The translations under genes and the position numbers were made by a program. Shown piece by piece: positions 16,784 through 26,127 of a DNA stretch of 64,000 nt (the stretch's first letter is position 1; each line of letters starts with the position of its first letter). This DNA is from Ralstonia pickettii DTP0602 (GTDB lineage Bacteria > Pseudomonadota > Gammaproteobacteria > Burkholderiales > Burkholderiaceae), in contig CP006668.1 in the NCBI GenBank assembly GCA_000471925.1, positions 558,001-622,000 of the forward strand. The letters run 5' to 3'. Under the pieces are notes generated by a model. The model was not told the DNA's origin and did not search any database. It saw nothing but the letters and a program-made list of their open reading frames with translations.

Positions 16784-17758
16784 TCAACGACCGCATGCAT
16801 AGATCAGGAAGTCCCGCAGCGCCGCCGCCGCGGGACTCAGTTCCGCATCCTTGCGCCAGAGTATGCCAACTTCCATGTCCGGGATTGACGCGGACAGCGG
16901 CCTGGCTTCGATCTCCTTGCCTTCCAGGGACCAGGGGCGGAACACCATATCCGACAGTACCGTAATCCCGAAGCCATGCGCGACGAGGCCGCGCAGGGCC
17001 TCCATCGACGTCGTGCGGAATGCCACGTTCGGCGCAAGCCCCTTCGACCGCCAGTACCGCAACGTGGATGCCTCGCCTTCGTCGACCGTCAGCAGGATGT
17101 ACGGAAACTCCGCAACCTGCCGGAGTGACGGCGCGTCCCCCGCCAGCAGCGGATGCCCCGGTGACGCCCAGAGCTGGCGGCGCGACCGGATCAACGTGCG
17201 ATGGGAAAACCGCCCGAGTTCCGGGACATTGGACAGCAGCACGATGCCGAGTTCGATTTCACCGCCGAGGATGCGTTCCTCGACCTCGGCGCGATGGAGG
17301 TCGCGCAGGTCCAGGTCCACGTTGGGGTAATGGTTCCGGAATCGCGCCAGCAGTCCAGGCAGGAAATACCCCAGCACCGTATAGGTGGCGGCGATGCTGA
17401 CGCTGCCCGCCATGCTGTCCAGCCTGATGCGCGGCTGCCTGAGCGCATCGTCGACGGATTCCAGGATGCGCGTGACGTGCTGGTAGAGGTGGTTGCCTTC
17501 GGCCGTCAGCGCCACGCCGTGTGGCAGCCGGTCGAACAGGCGCACGCCAAGCAGCTGCTCCAGCGCAAGCACGGCATTGGTAATGGCCGACTGCGACACA
17601 TGTTCCTCGATAGCAGCCATGGAGAACTGCCCGGTCGCGGCGGCGGCGCGGAAGTAGCGCATCTGCCGCAGCGTGATCTCCTTTGCCGCTGGGAATGCAC
17701 TTTCCGGGACTGACATTTTCCGGCTGCCGGAGCGAGGATCGCGCTTCTGCGTAGACAT
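16784..17758 (-). CDS. LysR-type transcriptional regulator
   Basis: A 324-residue LTTR with an unusual charged N-terminal extension (~30 residues) before the HTH (GQFSMAAIEEHVSQSAITNAVLALEQ). The effector domain follows from ~residue 115. It is divergent from the indolepyruvate:ferredoxin oxidoreductase gene. The short divergent region holds the inverted pair GATATGTC/GACATATC, which could be its binding site. It is convergent with the RraA-like gene. Confidence 0.9.
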   Translation of the reverse strand: MSTQKRDPRSGSRKMSVPESAFPAAKEITLRQMRYFRAAAATGQFSMAAIEEHVSQSAITNAVLALEQLLGVRLFDRLPHGVALTAEGNHLYQHVTRILESVDDALRQPRIRLDSMAGSVSIAATYTVLGYFLPGLLARFRNHYPNVDLDLRDLHRAEVEERILGGEIELGIVLLSNVPELGRFSHRTLIRSRRQLWASPGHPLLAGDAPSLRQVAEFPYILLTVDEGEASTLRYWRSKGLAPNVAFRTTSMEALRGLVAHGFGITVLSDMVFRPWSLEGKEIEARPLSASIPDMEVGILWRKDAELSPAAAALRDFLIYACGR

Positions 17759-17798
17759 ATGGAAATCGGATACCTGCTGTCTGAAATTGTGATTTTAC

Positions 17799-17835
17799 GA
17801 TATGTCCAACGCTTTCTACACTGGCACGACATATC
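17799..17835. promoter_or_regulatory. Inverted repeat GATATGTC...GACATATC, LysR site candidate
   Basis: GATATGTC (17799-17806) and its exact reverse complement GACATATC (17828-17835) are separated by 21 bases, between the divergent LysR and oxidoreductase genes. A further GACATAT occurs at 17754-17760, overlapping the LysR start codon. The arrangement suits binding of a LysR tetramer to recognition and activation half-sites. Confidence 0.5.
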
Positions 17836-17870
17836 CATAAAAGCAGCTTGTGACCCCGGAGACCACGTCT

Positions 17871-20800
17871 GTGAACAGTCCTCTTTCCCCCCAATCCAAG
17901 CAGGCGTTGGTCGACACCCTCGCTGAGGCAAGCCTGGACGACAAATACACGCTGCCCAAGGGCCGCGTGTACCTCAGCGGAACCCAGGCGCTGGTGCGCT
18001 TGCCGCTGCTGCAGAAGGAACGCGATCGCGCGGCGGGGCTCAATACTGCCGGCTATATCTCAGGCTATCGCGGGTCCCCGCTGGGCGCGCTCGACATGGC
18101 GCTATGGAAGGCCAGGCAGCATCTTGCCGGCAGCGACGTGGTGTTCCAGCCGGGCATCAATGAAGACCTGGCTGCCACCGCGGTCTGGGGCACGCAGCAG
18201 CTGAACCTGTTTCCCGACGCCACCCGCGACGGCGTCTTTTCGATGTGGTACGGCAAGGGGCCGGGTGTGGACCGGTCGATGGACGTGCTGAAGCACGCCA
18301 ACGCCGCTGGCTCGGCGCAGCACGGCGGCGTCCTCGTGCTCGCGGGAGACGACCATGCCGCGAAGTCGTCGTCGGTTGCGCACCAGTCCGAGCACGTGCT
18401 GCTGTCGGCAGGCATTCCCGTTCTCTATCCTTCCACCGTGCAGGAGTATCTGGACTATGGCCTGCACGGCTGGGCGATGAGCCGCTACTCCGGCCTGTGG
18501 GTGGCGATGAAATGCGTGACCGACATCGTCGAATCGACTTCCTCGGTCGAGATCGACCCCGACCGTGTCCAGGTGGTACGGCCGACCGATTTCTCCATGC
18601 CGGCGGAGGGCCTGAACATCCGCTGGCCGGATTCCCCGCTGGCACAGGAAGCCAGGCTGCTGGACCACAAGCTGTACGCGGCGCTGGCCTATATCCGTGC
18701 GAACAAGCTGAACCAGATCGTGCTGGACCCGGACCAGCCCCGGTTCGGCATCATGGCGGCAGGCAAGGCGTATCTCGACGTCCGCCAGGCATTGCTCGAC
18801 CTCGGCCTGGACGACGACACCTGCCGCCAGCTTGGCATCAGGCTGTTCAAGGTCGGCTGCGTCTGGCCGCTCGATGCCCAGGATGCGCGCGAGTTTGCGA
18901 CCGGGCTGGACGAGATCCTGGTTGTCGAGGAAAAGCGCCAGATTCTCGAGTACGCCCTCAAGGAGGAACTGTACAACTGGCGCGAGGACGTGCGCCCCAA
19001 GATCTTCGGCAAGTTCGACGAGCGGGACAACCAGGGTGGGGAATGGTCGGTGCCGCAAGGCCAGTGGCTGTTGCCCGCGCACTATGAGCTGTCGCCGGCC
19101 CTGATCGCCAAGGCCATTGCGAGGCGCCTGGATGGATTCGAGATGCCGGCAGAAGTGCGTAGCCGGATCGTCTCGCGCATCGCCATCATCCAGGCCAAGG
19201 AGCGGGAAGCGTCCCGGCCCCGGCTGGCGGTAGAGCGCAAGCCGTGGTTCTGCTCCGGCTGTCCGCACAATACTTCCACGCGCGTGCCGGAAGGCTCGCG
19301 TGCGATGGCCGGCATCGGCTGTCACTACATGGCGATGTGGATGGACCGGAATACCGACACCTTCAGCCAGATGGGCGGGGAGGGCGTGGCCTGGGTCGGC
19401 CAGATGCATTTCACCCGGGAGAAGCATGTTTTCGTCAACCTGGGTGACGGGACCTACTTCCATTCCGGCCTGCTGGCCATCCGCGCCGCCGTGGCGGCCA
19501 GCGCCACCATCACCTACAAGATCCTGTTCAACGACGCGGTCGCGATGACCGGCGGGCAGCCTGTCGACGGTGTCCTGACGGTGCCGCAGATTGCCCACCA
19601 GGTCAGGGCGGAATCGGTTCGGGAGATCGTTGTCGTGACCGACGAGCCGGAGAAGTATGGCAATGGCGAGATGCTGCCGTCGGACGTCAAGGTATTCCAT
19701 CGCGACGACCTGGATGCGGTACAGCGCCGGCTGCGGGAGGTCGAGGGCGTCACCATCCTGATCTACGACCAGACCTGCGCCACCGAAAAGCGCCGTCGGA
19801 GGAAGCAGGGCAAGTACCCGGATCCCGCACGGCGGGCGTTTATCAACGATGCCGTTTGCGAAGGGTGCGGCGACTGCTCGGTCAAGTCGAACTGCCTGTC
19901 GGTCGAGCCTCTGGAAACCCCGCTGGGCACGAAGCGCGCCATCAACCAGTCGTCGTGCAACAAGGATTTCTCCTGCGTGAACGGCTTCTGCCCAAGCTTC
20001 GTGACGGCAGAAGGGGCGCAGCTTCGCAAGCCCGGCACGCTCGGCAAGGAAAGCGCCGGCGCGGGCGGTGAGCTCCCGCTGCCGCAGATCCCGGAGGTCA
20101 ATGGTGCTTACGGGATCCTGGTGACGGGTGTCGGGGGCACTGGCGTGGTTACGATTGGCGGGCTGCTTGGGATGGCCGCTCACCTGGAACGCAAGGGCGT
20201 GACCGTGCTTGACATGGCAGGCCTGGCCCAGAAGGGTGGCGCCGTGCTCAGTCATGTCCAGATCGCCCGCACGCCGGACGCCTTGCATGCCACGCGCATC
20301 GCCACGGGCGAGGCAAGGCTGGTGATCGGTTGCGACGCGATCGTGTCGGCATCCGCGGAAGTCCTGTCCAAGGTCCAGCATGGCCGCACCAGTGCTGCCA
20401 TCAACAGCGCGCGCACGCCAACTGCCGAGTTTCTGTCCAACCCGAAATGGACCTTCCCCGGGACCTCCGCGGAGCAGGATATCAGGGGCAGCGTCGGGGA
20501 TGCCTGCAAGTTCCTGGACGCTAACGACTGGGCCCTGACGCTGCTTGGCGATGCCATTTACTCCAACCCGCTGCTGCTGGGGTTTGCCTGGCAGCAAGGA
20601 TGGGTACCGCTGGTGCTGGAGAGCCTGATGCGGGCGATCGAGCTGAACGGCGTGTCTGTCGACAAGAACAAGCAGGCCTTCACCTGGGGGCGGATGCTCG
20701 CGCATCTGGGCGAAGCGCAGGTACGGGCGCAGGTTGGCGCCGGCGCCCGACAGAAGGTGGTCGCCATTCCCGAAACGCTGGACGCGCTGGTTCGCCGCCG

Positions 20801-21461
20801 GGAAAGCCTTTTGACCGACTACCAGGACGCTGCCTACGCAAGGATGTACCGCAACACGGTCGACCGGATTCGCGAGACCGAAGACCGGCTTGCAAGCGGC
20901 CGCAAGCGCCCGCTGACCGAGGCGGTAGCGCGGAACCTGGCCAAGCTGATGGCCTACAAGGACGAGTACGAAGTGGCTCGCCTGTACGCCGATCCTGCAT
21001 TCAAGGACAAGCTGCGTGCGCAGTTCGAAGGCGAGCCCGGCCGTGACTATCAGCTCAGCTTCTGGCTGGCGCCGCCGGCATTGAGCAAGAGCGCCCAGGG
21101 GCAGCCACGAAAAAAGCGCTTTGGCCCGTCGACCATGACCGTGTTCAGACTGCTCGCGCGGATGAAGTGGCTGCGCGGAACGAAGCTCGACCCGTTTGGC
21201 AGGACGGAGGAGCGTCGCGCGGAACGCAGGCTGGTGGACGAGTACCTGGCGCTGATTGAAGAGTTCGCGCGCACGCTGACCGCAGACCGGCTGGACACCG
21301 CCATCCAGCTCGCGGGCCTCCCTGACGATATCCGTGGCTTTGGACACGTCAAGGAAGCGTCCATGCGGAAGACGGCGATGAGGCGCTCCGAACTGCTGGA
21401 TCGGTATCGAACCGGCCGCGTGGCGGCAAGCGACAACGCGCAAGCGGTGCAGATGGCGTGA
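17871..21461 (+). CDS. Indolepyruvate:ferredoxin oxidoreductase family protein (fused, large)
   Basis: A ~1196-residue single-chain 2-oxoacid:acceptor oxidoreductase of the aerobic-bacterial IOR type. It should decarboxylate aryl-pyruvates (e.g. indole-3- or phenyl-pyruvate) to acyl-CoA using TPP and Fe-S centres. The N-terminal pyrimidine-binding part has GYISGYRGSPLGALD. The TPP part starts near C461 (WFCSGCPHNTS). A cysteine-rich Fe-S stretch begins at ~C663 (CEGCGDC) and includes SCNKDFSCVNGFC. The gamma-type domain begins around TGVGGTGVVTIGGLLGMAAH. The GTG at 17871 has GGAG 9 bases upstream; a GTG at 17850 is an alternative without such a site. It is probably controlled by the divergent LysR. 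Confidence 0.9.
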   Translation: MNSPLSPQSKQALVDTLAEASLDDKYTLPKGRVYLSGTQALVRLPLLQKERDRAAGLNTAGYISGYRGSPLGALDMALWKARQHLAGSDVVFQPGINEDLAATAVWGTQQLNLFPDATRDGVFSMWYGKGPGVDRSMDVLKHANAAGSAQHGGVLVLAGDDHAAKSSSVAHQSEHVLLSAGIPVLYPSTVQEYLDYGLHGWAMSRYSGLWVAMKCVTDIVESTSSVEIDPDRVQVVRPTDFSMPAEGLNIRWPDSPLAQEARLLDHKLYAALAYIRANKLNQIVLDPDQPRFGIMAAGKAYLDVRQALLDLGLDDDTCRQLGIRLFKVGCVWPLDAQDAREFATGLDEILVVEEKRQILEYALKEELYNWREDVRPKIFGKFDERDNQGGEWSVPQGQWLLPAHYELSPALIAKAIARRLDGFEMPAEVRSRIVSRIAIIQAKEREASRPRLAVERKPWFCSGCPHNTSTRVPEGSRAMAGIGCHYMAMWMDRNTDTFSQMGGEGVAWVGQMHFTREKHVFVNLGDGTYFHSGLLAIRAAVAASATITYKILFNDAVAMTGGQPVDGVLTVPQIAHQVRAESVREIVVVTDEPEKYGNGEMLPSDVKVFHRDDLDAVQRRLREVEGVTILIYDQTCATEKRRRRKQGKYPDPARRAFINDAVCEGCGDCSVKSNCLSVEPLETPLGTKRAINQSSCNKDFSCVNGFCPSFVTAEGAQLRKPGTLGKESAGAGGELPLPQIPEVNGAYGILVTGVGGTGVVTIGGLLGMAAHLERKGVTVLDMAGLAQKGGAVLSHVQIARTPDALHATRIATGEARLVIGCDAIVSASAEVLSKVQHGRTSAAINSARTPTAEFLSNPKWTFPGTSAEQDIRGSVGDACKFLDANDWALTLLGDAIYSNPLLLGFAWQQGWVPLVLESLMRAIELNGVSVDKNKQAFTWGRMLAHLGEAQVRAQVGAGARQKVVAIPETLDALVRRRESLLTDYQDAAYARMYRNTVDRIRETEDRLASGRKRPLTEAVARNLAKLMAYKDEYEVARLYADPAFKDKLRAQFEGEPGRDYQLSFWLAPPALSKSAQGQPRKKRFGPSTMTVFRLLARMKWLRGTKLDPFGRTEERRAERRLVDEYLALIEEFARTLTADRLDTAIQLAGLPDDIRGFGHVKEASMRKTAMRRSELLDRYRTGRVAASDNAQAVQMA

Positions 21462-21665
21462 ATGGTGGGGTGTCGGCGGATAGTGCTGGAAGGATCCATC
21501 CGAGCACATGCGCCGGGAACGTCGGCAATTTTTGATGCTGGATGCTTTCTGGCTGGAATATTCGGCCTGGCCTGCGTGTTTACCAAGCAGGGCAGGAGCG
21601 CCTGCCTGGCGTGGCGTGCACTATGCTGAATTGGTTTCGCCCGCCGCCCCTACCGGAGATCGATC

Positions 21666-22181
21666 ATGCGCCATCGCCTGTCCGCCTGGCTGGCCGCCGT
21701 TGCGGCGACTCTGCTGTGCGCCTGTGCCACCCTCCAGCCTGTGGAGACCGCCCGGAAGATGTTCGGCAGCCCCCAGAGCGCCGTACGCGATACCTTCGGC
21801 GCGCCCACTGAGACATACCAGTTAGCCAACGGCACCAGCCGGTGGATCTACTCGAAGCAGCCGCTCGGCTTCGAGGTTTACGCGGCGGACTTTGACGCAA
21901 GCGGCAAGCTGACCAATTTCCGCCAGATGCTGACCGAGAAGGAGATCTACGAGGCCCGTCCTGGCGTCTGGACCAAGCAGGACGTTGCCGAGCGCTTCGG
22001 CCGCCCGCGGGAGCCCATCCAGTACTACCCCTTGATGAAACGCGAGGCCTGGTCCTATCGGCTCTACGCGGGCGCCTACCAGCCGGCGCACTTCAGCGCC
22101 TACTTTGACGATCGCGGCGTGCTGGATCGCACCATGATCATCGTCGACCCGCTCGGCGGCGACACGCGCGACAGCAAGTAG
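21666..22181 (+). CDS. Predicted outer-membrane lipoprotein, BamE/SmpA-like
   Basis: A 171-residue lipoprotein with lipobox LCAC (acylated Cys at ~20). Two repeats of the small alpha/beta SmpA-type pattern can be seen: VRDTFGAPTETYQLANGTSR and VAERFGRPREPIQYY. Each is followed by a Trp/Tyr-containing strand. A BamE-like fold is inferred from this pattern only; the canonical bamE gene is expected elsewhere. It is followed by a secreted DUF4105-like protein. Confidence 0.72.
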   Translation: MRHRLSAWLAAVAATLLCACATLQPVETARKMFGSPQSAVRDTFGAPTETYQLANGTSRWIYSKQPLGFEVYAADFDASGKLTNFRQMLTEKEIYEARPGVWTKQDVAERFGRPREPIQYYPLMKREAWSYRLYAGAYQPAHFSAYFDDRGVLDRTMIIVDPLGGDTRDSK

Positions 22182-22290
22182 GCGCTGCCGGTCCCGCTGC
22201 CCGGTTGAGCAACGTGACGGCGGCCAAGTGGCCGGTTGCGGCAGTCGCGTTGTGCGGCGCGGGCGGGGGGGCGCGCAAGGAGCAATGAGA

Positions 22291-23460
22291 ATGAGGCCAG
22301 CGACCTGGTTCGTAGTGATAGCCGTTCTGTTGTCAAAGCTGGCGGTCGCTGCCGACTTTGGCAGCAAGGGCGGCGCCGAGCCCGCCAACGTCGACCAGAT
22401 TTCCGATCTCCTTCGCGAGGATCCCTATGATCTGGAGTTGCTGATCAGTTTCGGCACTTCCAAGGGCGGGTCGGCCGGGCATCTCGCTCTGGCTATCCGA
22501 GACGGCGTGCCTGGCGACGATCTGGTCTATTCGGCCAACTATTATGCCGACCGCAAACGTAAGCACGAGAGCGGCTTCTACACCACGGATCTGATGGTTG
22601 GCATCCCGAAGAAAGAGTATTTGTTCAAGACGATCTCCTCGGTCGCGGAGACGGCCTCGTTTGGCCTCGATTTCGGCGAGATCTACAAGCGTTCGGTAAT
22701 CGGCGTGCGCGTCTACGGCGTACCGGCCAGTGACAAGGAGGCCCTGGAGGCTTACTTCAGACGCATCAATGACGACTATCACCGGCAGGCCAGGAATACC
22801 GAGTACCACAGCGGCGAAATCAAGTATGACTACTTGCGCCTCAACTGCGCCAAGACCATCGGGGCCGCATTCAAGTTTGGCGCTGGCTACAAGGAGCTGG
22901 AGGTCGCCAGCGCGAGGTTTCTGTCCGGACGGCGGGTGGTCGCAGCCGCCACGGCCAATATTCCTACCGAGATGGCGATGAAGCTCATCAAGGAATGGGG
23001 CGGGCGCGGCTACGGCATGGACGTGGTGCTGTACAAGAAATACGGGGGCTCGGCCTATGTGGATCCTCATGAGGATGAAAAGGTGGCCTTCAAGGACTTG
23101 CCCAATCGCTTCCCCTCGGTCTTGTCCCGCGACTTCCGCCGGGAAGCGGGCGCCTACGAGGACTTCGACAACCTCTTCGCCATGTATCTCCTCTACAACC
23201 TGGGCAAATACAGCGTGCGGGTGAACGAGCAGACAATGCTGCTTGAGATTGAGAAGGACAAGCGCCCAACGACCTACACGGAGGCGGCCGAACTTGCCCT
23301 GCAGAGCGCCAGGTCGGACAGCGAGAATTTTCGTCGCCGCCTGATGTTCCGGCCAAGCGGTACAAGGATCGGGGAAACTGCGGACAACACGCACCTCTAC
23401 AATTTCTCTGACGATAACGTCAAGAAAGGCAGCGCCCTGGAGATGGAAGCCACAGAATGA
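22291..23460 (+). CDS. Secreted DUF4105-like protein
   Basis: A ~389-residue exported protein. The signal peptide (TWFVVIAVLLSKLAVAADF) directly follows the chosen ATG at 22291, which has AAGGAG 8 bases upstream. The ATG at 22285 is too close to that site. The mature part has LLISFGTSKGGSAGHLALAI, then a segment on tyrosine-rich strands (DLVYSANYYAD), and YDYLRLNCAKTIG. Together these resemble the ordered His/Cys motifs of DUF4105 proteins (thiol-peptidase-like fold). The cysteine in LNCA is a possible nucleophile. The C-terminal half is unassigned. Function unknown. Confidence 0.7.
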   Translation: MRPATWFVVIAVLLSKLAVAADFGSKGGAEPANVDQISDLLREDPYDLELLISFGTSKGGSAGHLALAIRDGVPGDDLVYSANYYADRKRKHESGFYTTDLMVGIPKKEYLFKTISSVAETASFGLDFGEIYKRSVIGVRVYGVPASDKEALEAYFRRINDDYHRQARNTEYHSGEIKYDYLRLNCAKTIGAAFKFGAGYKELEVASARFLSGRRVVAAATANIPTEMAMKLIKEWGGRGYGMDVVLYKKYGGSAYVDPHEDEKVAFKDLPNRFPSVLSRDFRREAGAYEDFDNLFAMYLLYNLGKYSVRVNEQTMLLEIEKDKRPTTYTEAAELALQSARSDSENFRRRLMFRPSGTRIGETADNTHLYNFSDDNVKKGSALEMEATE

Positions 23461-23506
23461 CAAGGAACGCCCGCGAGCAGCTCAAACAACCAAAATGGAG
23501 AGCGAA

Positions 23507-23935
23507 GTGATTACCAGTGCACGCAATCAGTTTTCGGGTGAAGTCTCCGAGGCCAAGCATGGCGCGGTCAACGACGAGGTCACGCTAAGTCTGGCCGGTG
23601 GGCAGGCGATCGTTGCCACGGTGACCAGCGAAAGCGCAGCGCGCCTTGGGCTGACCCAGGGCAAGAAGGCGTTTGCCATGGTCAAGGCGACCTCGGTGAT
23701 CGTGATGGTGGATGTCGATGTCAGCAAGGTGTCGGCGCGCAACGCGATCAGCGGAAAAGTGACCGACCTCAAGAAGGGCGCCGTCAATACGGATGTCACC
23801 ATTACCGACGATTCCGGCCTGGCGATTTCGGCCATCATCACCAAGAGCAGCGCCGACCGGCTCGGGCTGGCCGTTGGCAAGCCGGCGGCGGCGGTCTTCA
23901 AGGCGTCGAGCGTGGTCGTGGGCGTGGATGGCTGA
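23507..23935 (+). CDS. Di-Mop (TOBE) molybdate-binding protein, ModG-like
   Basis: A ~142-residue protein made of two tandem Mop/TOBE domains: SARNQFSGEVSEAKHGAVNDEV and SARNAISGKVTDLKKGAVNTDV. Each is followed by an Ala-Ser-Ala/Lys-Ala-Ser-Val-Val strand. Such di-Mop proteins bind molybdate oxyanions in the cytoplasm for storage or homeostasis. I prefer the GTG at 23507, which has GGAG 6 bases upstream. An ATG at 23495 would add four residues but has no ribosome site. A decayed molybdopterin oxidoreductase lies next to it on the other strand. Confidence 0.85.
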   Translation: MITSARNQFSGEVSEAKHGAVNDEVTLSLAGGQAIVATVTSESAARLGLTQGKKAFAMVKATSVIVMVDVDVSKVSARNAISGKVTDLKKGAVNTDVTITDDSGLAISAIITKSSADRLGLAVGKPAAAVFKASSVVVGVDG

Positions 23936-23951
23936 CCAGTCCTGGCCGATG

Positions 23952-24215
23952 TCAGGCCAGCAGCTTCAGCAATGCGGCTAGTGTCCATCTTGCCCTTCGC
24001 GAAGCGCTGAGGCGCGCCGCCGCCGGTCGGCGCGGCGGATACCACCTCGAGCGATACCAGGTTGGACACGTGGGCCCCGCCTTTCCGTCGTTGGGAATCA
24101 CAAGTCGGGCGAAGCCGTCCGTTGTCAGCGGCGTACCGTTCATCGCATACGCGACGATATCGGGTTGTCTGTTGTTCCACCGAGTGGCGTTGGCACTGGA
24201 AAACCACACAGTCCC
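23952..24215 (-). pseudogene. Remnant of a molybdopterin-binding oxidoreductase (frameshifted C-terminus)
   Basis: On the minus strand one frame reads QPDIVAYAMNGTPLTTDG then FARLVIPNDGKAGP. After about 24080 the homology continues in another frame as GAHVSNLVSLEVVSA. Joined, they match the C-terminal end of small periplasmic sulfite-oxidase-fold molybdopterin proteins (VAYAMNG...GFARLVVPGD...VSNLVSLEV). The 5' part is missing, cut near the end of the LysR gene, and a frameshift lies in GGAAAGGCGGGG. It is either a decayed gene or, less likely, a sequencing error in a truncated copy. Confidence 0.6.
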
Positions 24216-24234
24216 GTATTCCGCACACGTGCAA

Positions 24235-25110
24235 CTACGCTTTCGCCGCGAGGCGAGCCTCCTCAAGGAAGGATCTGATCAAGCCGGCGCTGTGCGACGT
24301 CCTTCGCCACAGCAAGCCGAACCGGCGCGGCTCCGGTTCCGACGGTAGATGAAGCTTCGCAATACGCAGGCCGGAAGTCAGCGGCGACGCGATGTCCGGG
24401 ACCAGCGACACCCCCAGGCCGCGATCCACCATCATGGCGATGGCGAGGAGGGAGCTCAGCTCAAAGCGCTCTTGCGATGGCGTGATCCCGGCCTTGCGCA
24501 GGTAATCGTTGGCCTGCTTGCCTCCCCCGAGGCTGCGGTCATAGCGGATCAGCGGCCTGGTGCGCAGCAGTTCATGCGGATCCGCTTCCCTGTCCCGCTG
24601 CGCTGCAAGCACGACGAGCGGTTCCTTGCGCAGCAGTTCCCAGGCAAAGGCTTTGGGGATGGAGAAGGGAGGGTGCAGGCAGACGGCGGCGTCAAGCTCC
24701 GATTGCTTGACAGCGTCATATAGCTCGCTGGACATGGCAGACCTGATGTGGACGGACACGCCCGGATGCCTGGCGGCAAAACGCGCGAGCGCGTCCGGCA
24801 GGAGACTGTGGAGCGCCGTATTGATGGTGCCGATGCGAAGCTCGCGCACCTCGTCCGCCTGGTTCACCCACCCCCTTAGCTCGTCGACTTCCCTGAGCAG
24901 CGAGACACAGCGCGCAGCAAGGCGGCGCCCAGACTCTGTGGGCGCTACGGTACGGCCGGCTCGTGCCAGCAACTCAGTGCCAAGTTCGCGCTCCAGCACC
25001 TGGATCTGTTGAGAGACCGCCGCCGGCGTCACATTGAGCCGCCTCGCGGCTTCGGCCAGCGTCCCGGTTTCCACGACCAGGCTGAAAGCCTTGAGATAGC
25101 TCGTCTCCAT
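24235..25110 (-). CDS. LysR-type transcriptional regulator
   Basis: A 291-residue LTTR: HTH GTLAEAARRLNVTPAAVSQQIQVLE, then ELLARAGRTVAPTESG. The sensor domain runs from ~residue 90. It is divergent from the operon CitE-like lyase / Bug / CoA-transferase / amidohydrolase / Bug and is the likely regulator of that pathway. Its C-terminus ends against the remnant of a molybdopterin oxidoreductase, so an insertion or deletion probably placed it here. Confidence 0.9.
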   Translation of the reverse strand: METSYLKAFSLVVETGTLAEAARRLNVTPAAVSQQIQVLERELGTELLARAGRTVAPTESGRRLAARCVSLLREVDELRGWVNQADEVRELRIGTINTALHSLLPDALARFAARHPGVSVHIRSAMSSELYDAVKQSELDAAVCLHPPFSIPKAFAWELLRKEPLVVLAAQRDREADPHELLRTRPLIRYDRSLGGGKQANDYLRKAGITPSQERFELSSLLAIAMMVDRGLGVSLVPDIASPLTSGLRIAKLHLPSEPEPRRFGLLWRRTSHSAGLIRSFLEEARLAAKA

Positions 25111-25205
25111 AGAATTTCTATTGTGCGAAGGTAGGAAAGTATAGTTTATCTTCTCTTATGGTTAAGCCACACTGGATTTCACCCCCACGAGATACGGTGT
25201 TGGCC

Positions 25206-26084
25206 ATGAGAAGCAAGCTATTCGTCCCCGGTTCACGACCCGAGTTTTTCGCCAAGGCGCTCGCGAGCGACGCGGATGCGCTGTCCTTCGACCTGGAGGA
25301 TGCGGTTGCCGAAGAGAAGAAGGCCGAAGCCCGTGATCTGCTGTCACAACTGCTGCGTTCCCCAGAGACTCGCTCGACGGCAAAGACCCTGATCGTTCGC
25401 GTCAATGGCCTCGACACCGGGCATTGCGAGGCCGACCTGGCCGCAGTGGTGGTGCCGGGCCTGCACCTGGTCAACCTGCCAAAGCCGGAGAGCGTCGACG
25501 AGGTCCGCCGCGTGGCGGCGGCGATCGAACAGGCGGAGCGGGCCAACGGCTTCACCGACGGGGATGCGAAGGTCCAGTTGCTGCTGAACATCGAGTCGCC
25601 AAAGGCGCTGCGTTGCGCCGCCGAGCTGGCGGGCGCACATCCCCGCGTGGCAGGCCTGCAGCTTGGGCTGGGCGACCTGTTCGAGCCAGCCGGCATTCAT
25701 CGGCGCAGCACGGCAGCCATCGCATCAGCCATGTTCGCCGTGCGGATGGCGGCTGCCGAAGCCAACGTCTACGCCTATGACACGGTGTTCGCCAACATTC
25801 GCGATACCGAAGGCTTCCGCGCCGAGGCGGAGATGTCCAGGCAGATGGGCTTCCTGGGCAAGAGCTGCATCCACCCAAGCCAGATCGCGCTGGCAAACGA
25901 TGTCTATCGCCCGTCCGACGAGGAGATCGCGCACGCGCTGCGGGTCGTCGCGGCTGCCGCCCTGGCGCAGGCCGACGGCGTCGGAGCCTACGTCGTGGAT
26001 GGAAAGATGATCGACGCTCCCTTCGTCCGGCGTGCACAGGCCACTGTCGGGATCGCCAGGCGGCTCGGACTGATCGCCGCCTGA
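25206..26084 (+). CDS. HpcH/HpaI aldolase / CitE-like CoA-ester lyase
   Basis: A ~292-residue TIM-barrel protein of the citrate-lyase beta/malyl-CoA lyase family. Visible motifs: RSKLFVPGSRPEFFAKAL, LSFDLEDAVAEEKKAEAR (metal/substrate acidic pair), LLLNIESPKAL (metal-binding Glu), and GLQLGLGDLFEPAG. It should cleave a beta-hydroxyacyl-CoA such as citramalyl- or malyl-CoA-type esters. The CoA-transferase gene in the same operon could supply the CoA ester. I start at the ATG at 25206 (MRSKLFVPG, the family start); an ATG at 25158 extends it by 16 residues without a better ribosome site. Confidence 0.85.
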   Translation: MRSKLFVPGSRPEFFAKALASDADALSFDLEDAVAEEKKAEARDLLSQLLRSPETRSTAKTLIVRVNGLDTGHCEADLAAVVVPGLHLVNLPKPESVDEVRRVAAAIEQAERANGFTDGDAKVQLLLNIESPKALRCAAELAGAHPRVAGLQLGLGDLFEPAGIHRRSTAAIASAMFAVRMAAAEANVYAYDTVFANIRDTEGFRAEAEMSRQMGFLGKSCIHPSQIALANDVYRPSDEEIAHALRVVAAAALAQADGVGAYVVDGKMIDAPFVRRAQATVGIARRLGLIAA

Positions 26085-26127
26085 CCCCACATCACAGACC
26101 CACATAAAACCATACAGGAGACAGACC

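Noticed and set aside
18102..21509. A 1135-codon open frame antisense to the indolepyruvate oxidoreductase gene
   Set aside because: Its length comes from the GC-rich third-position bias of the sense gene. The translation is Arg/Gly/His-rich with no domain, while the sense strand has complete family motifs.
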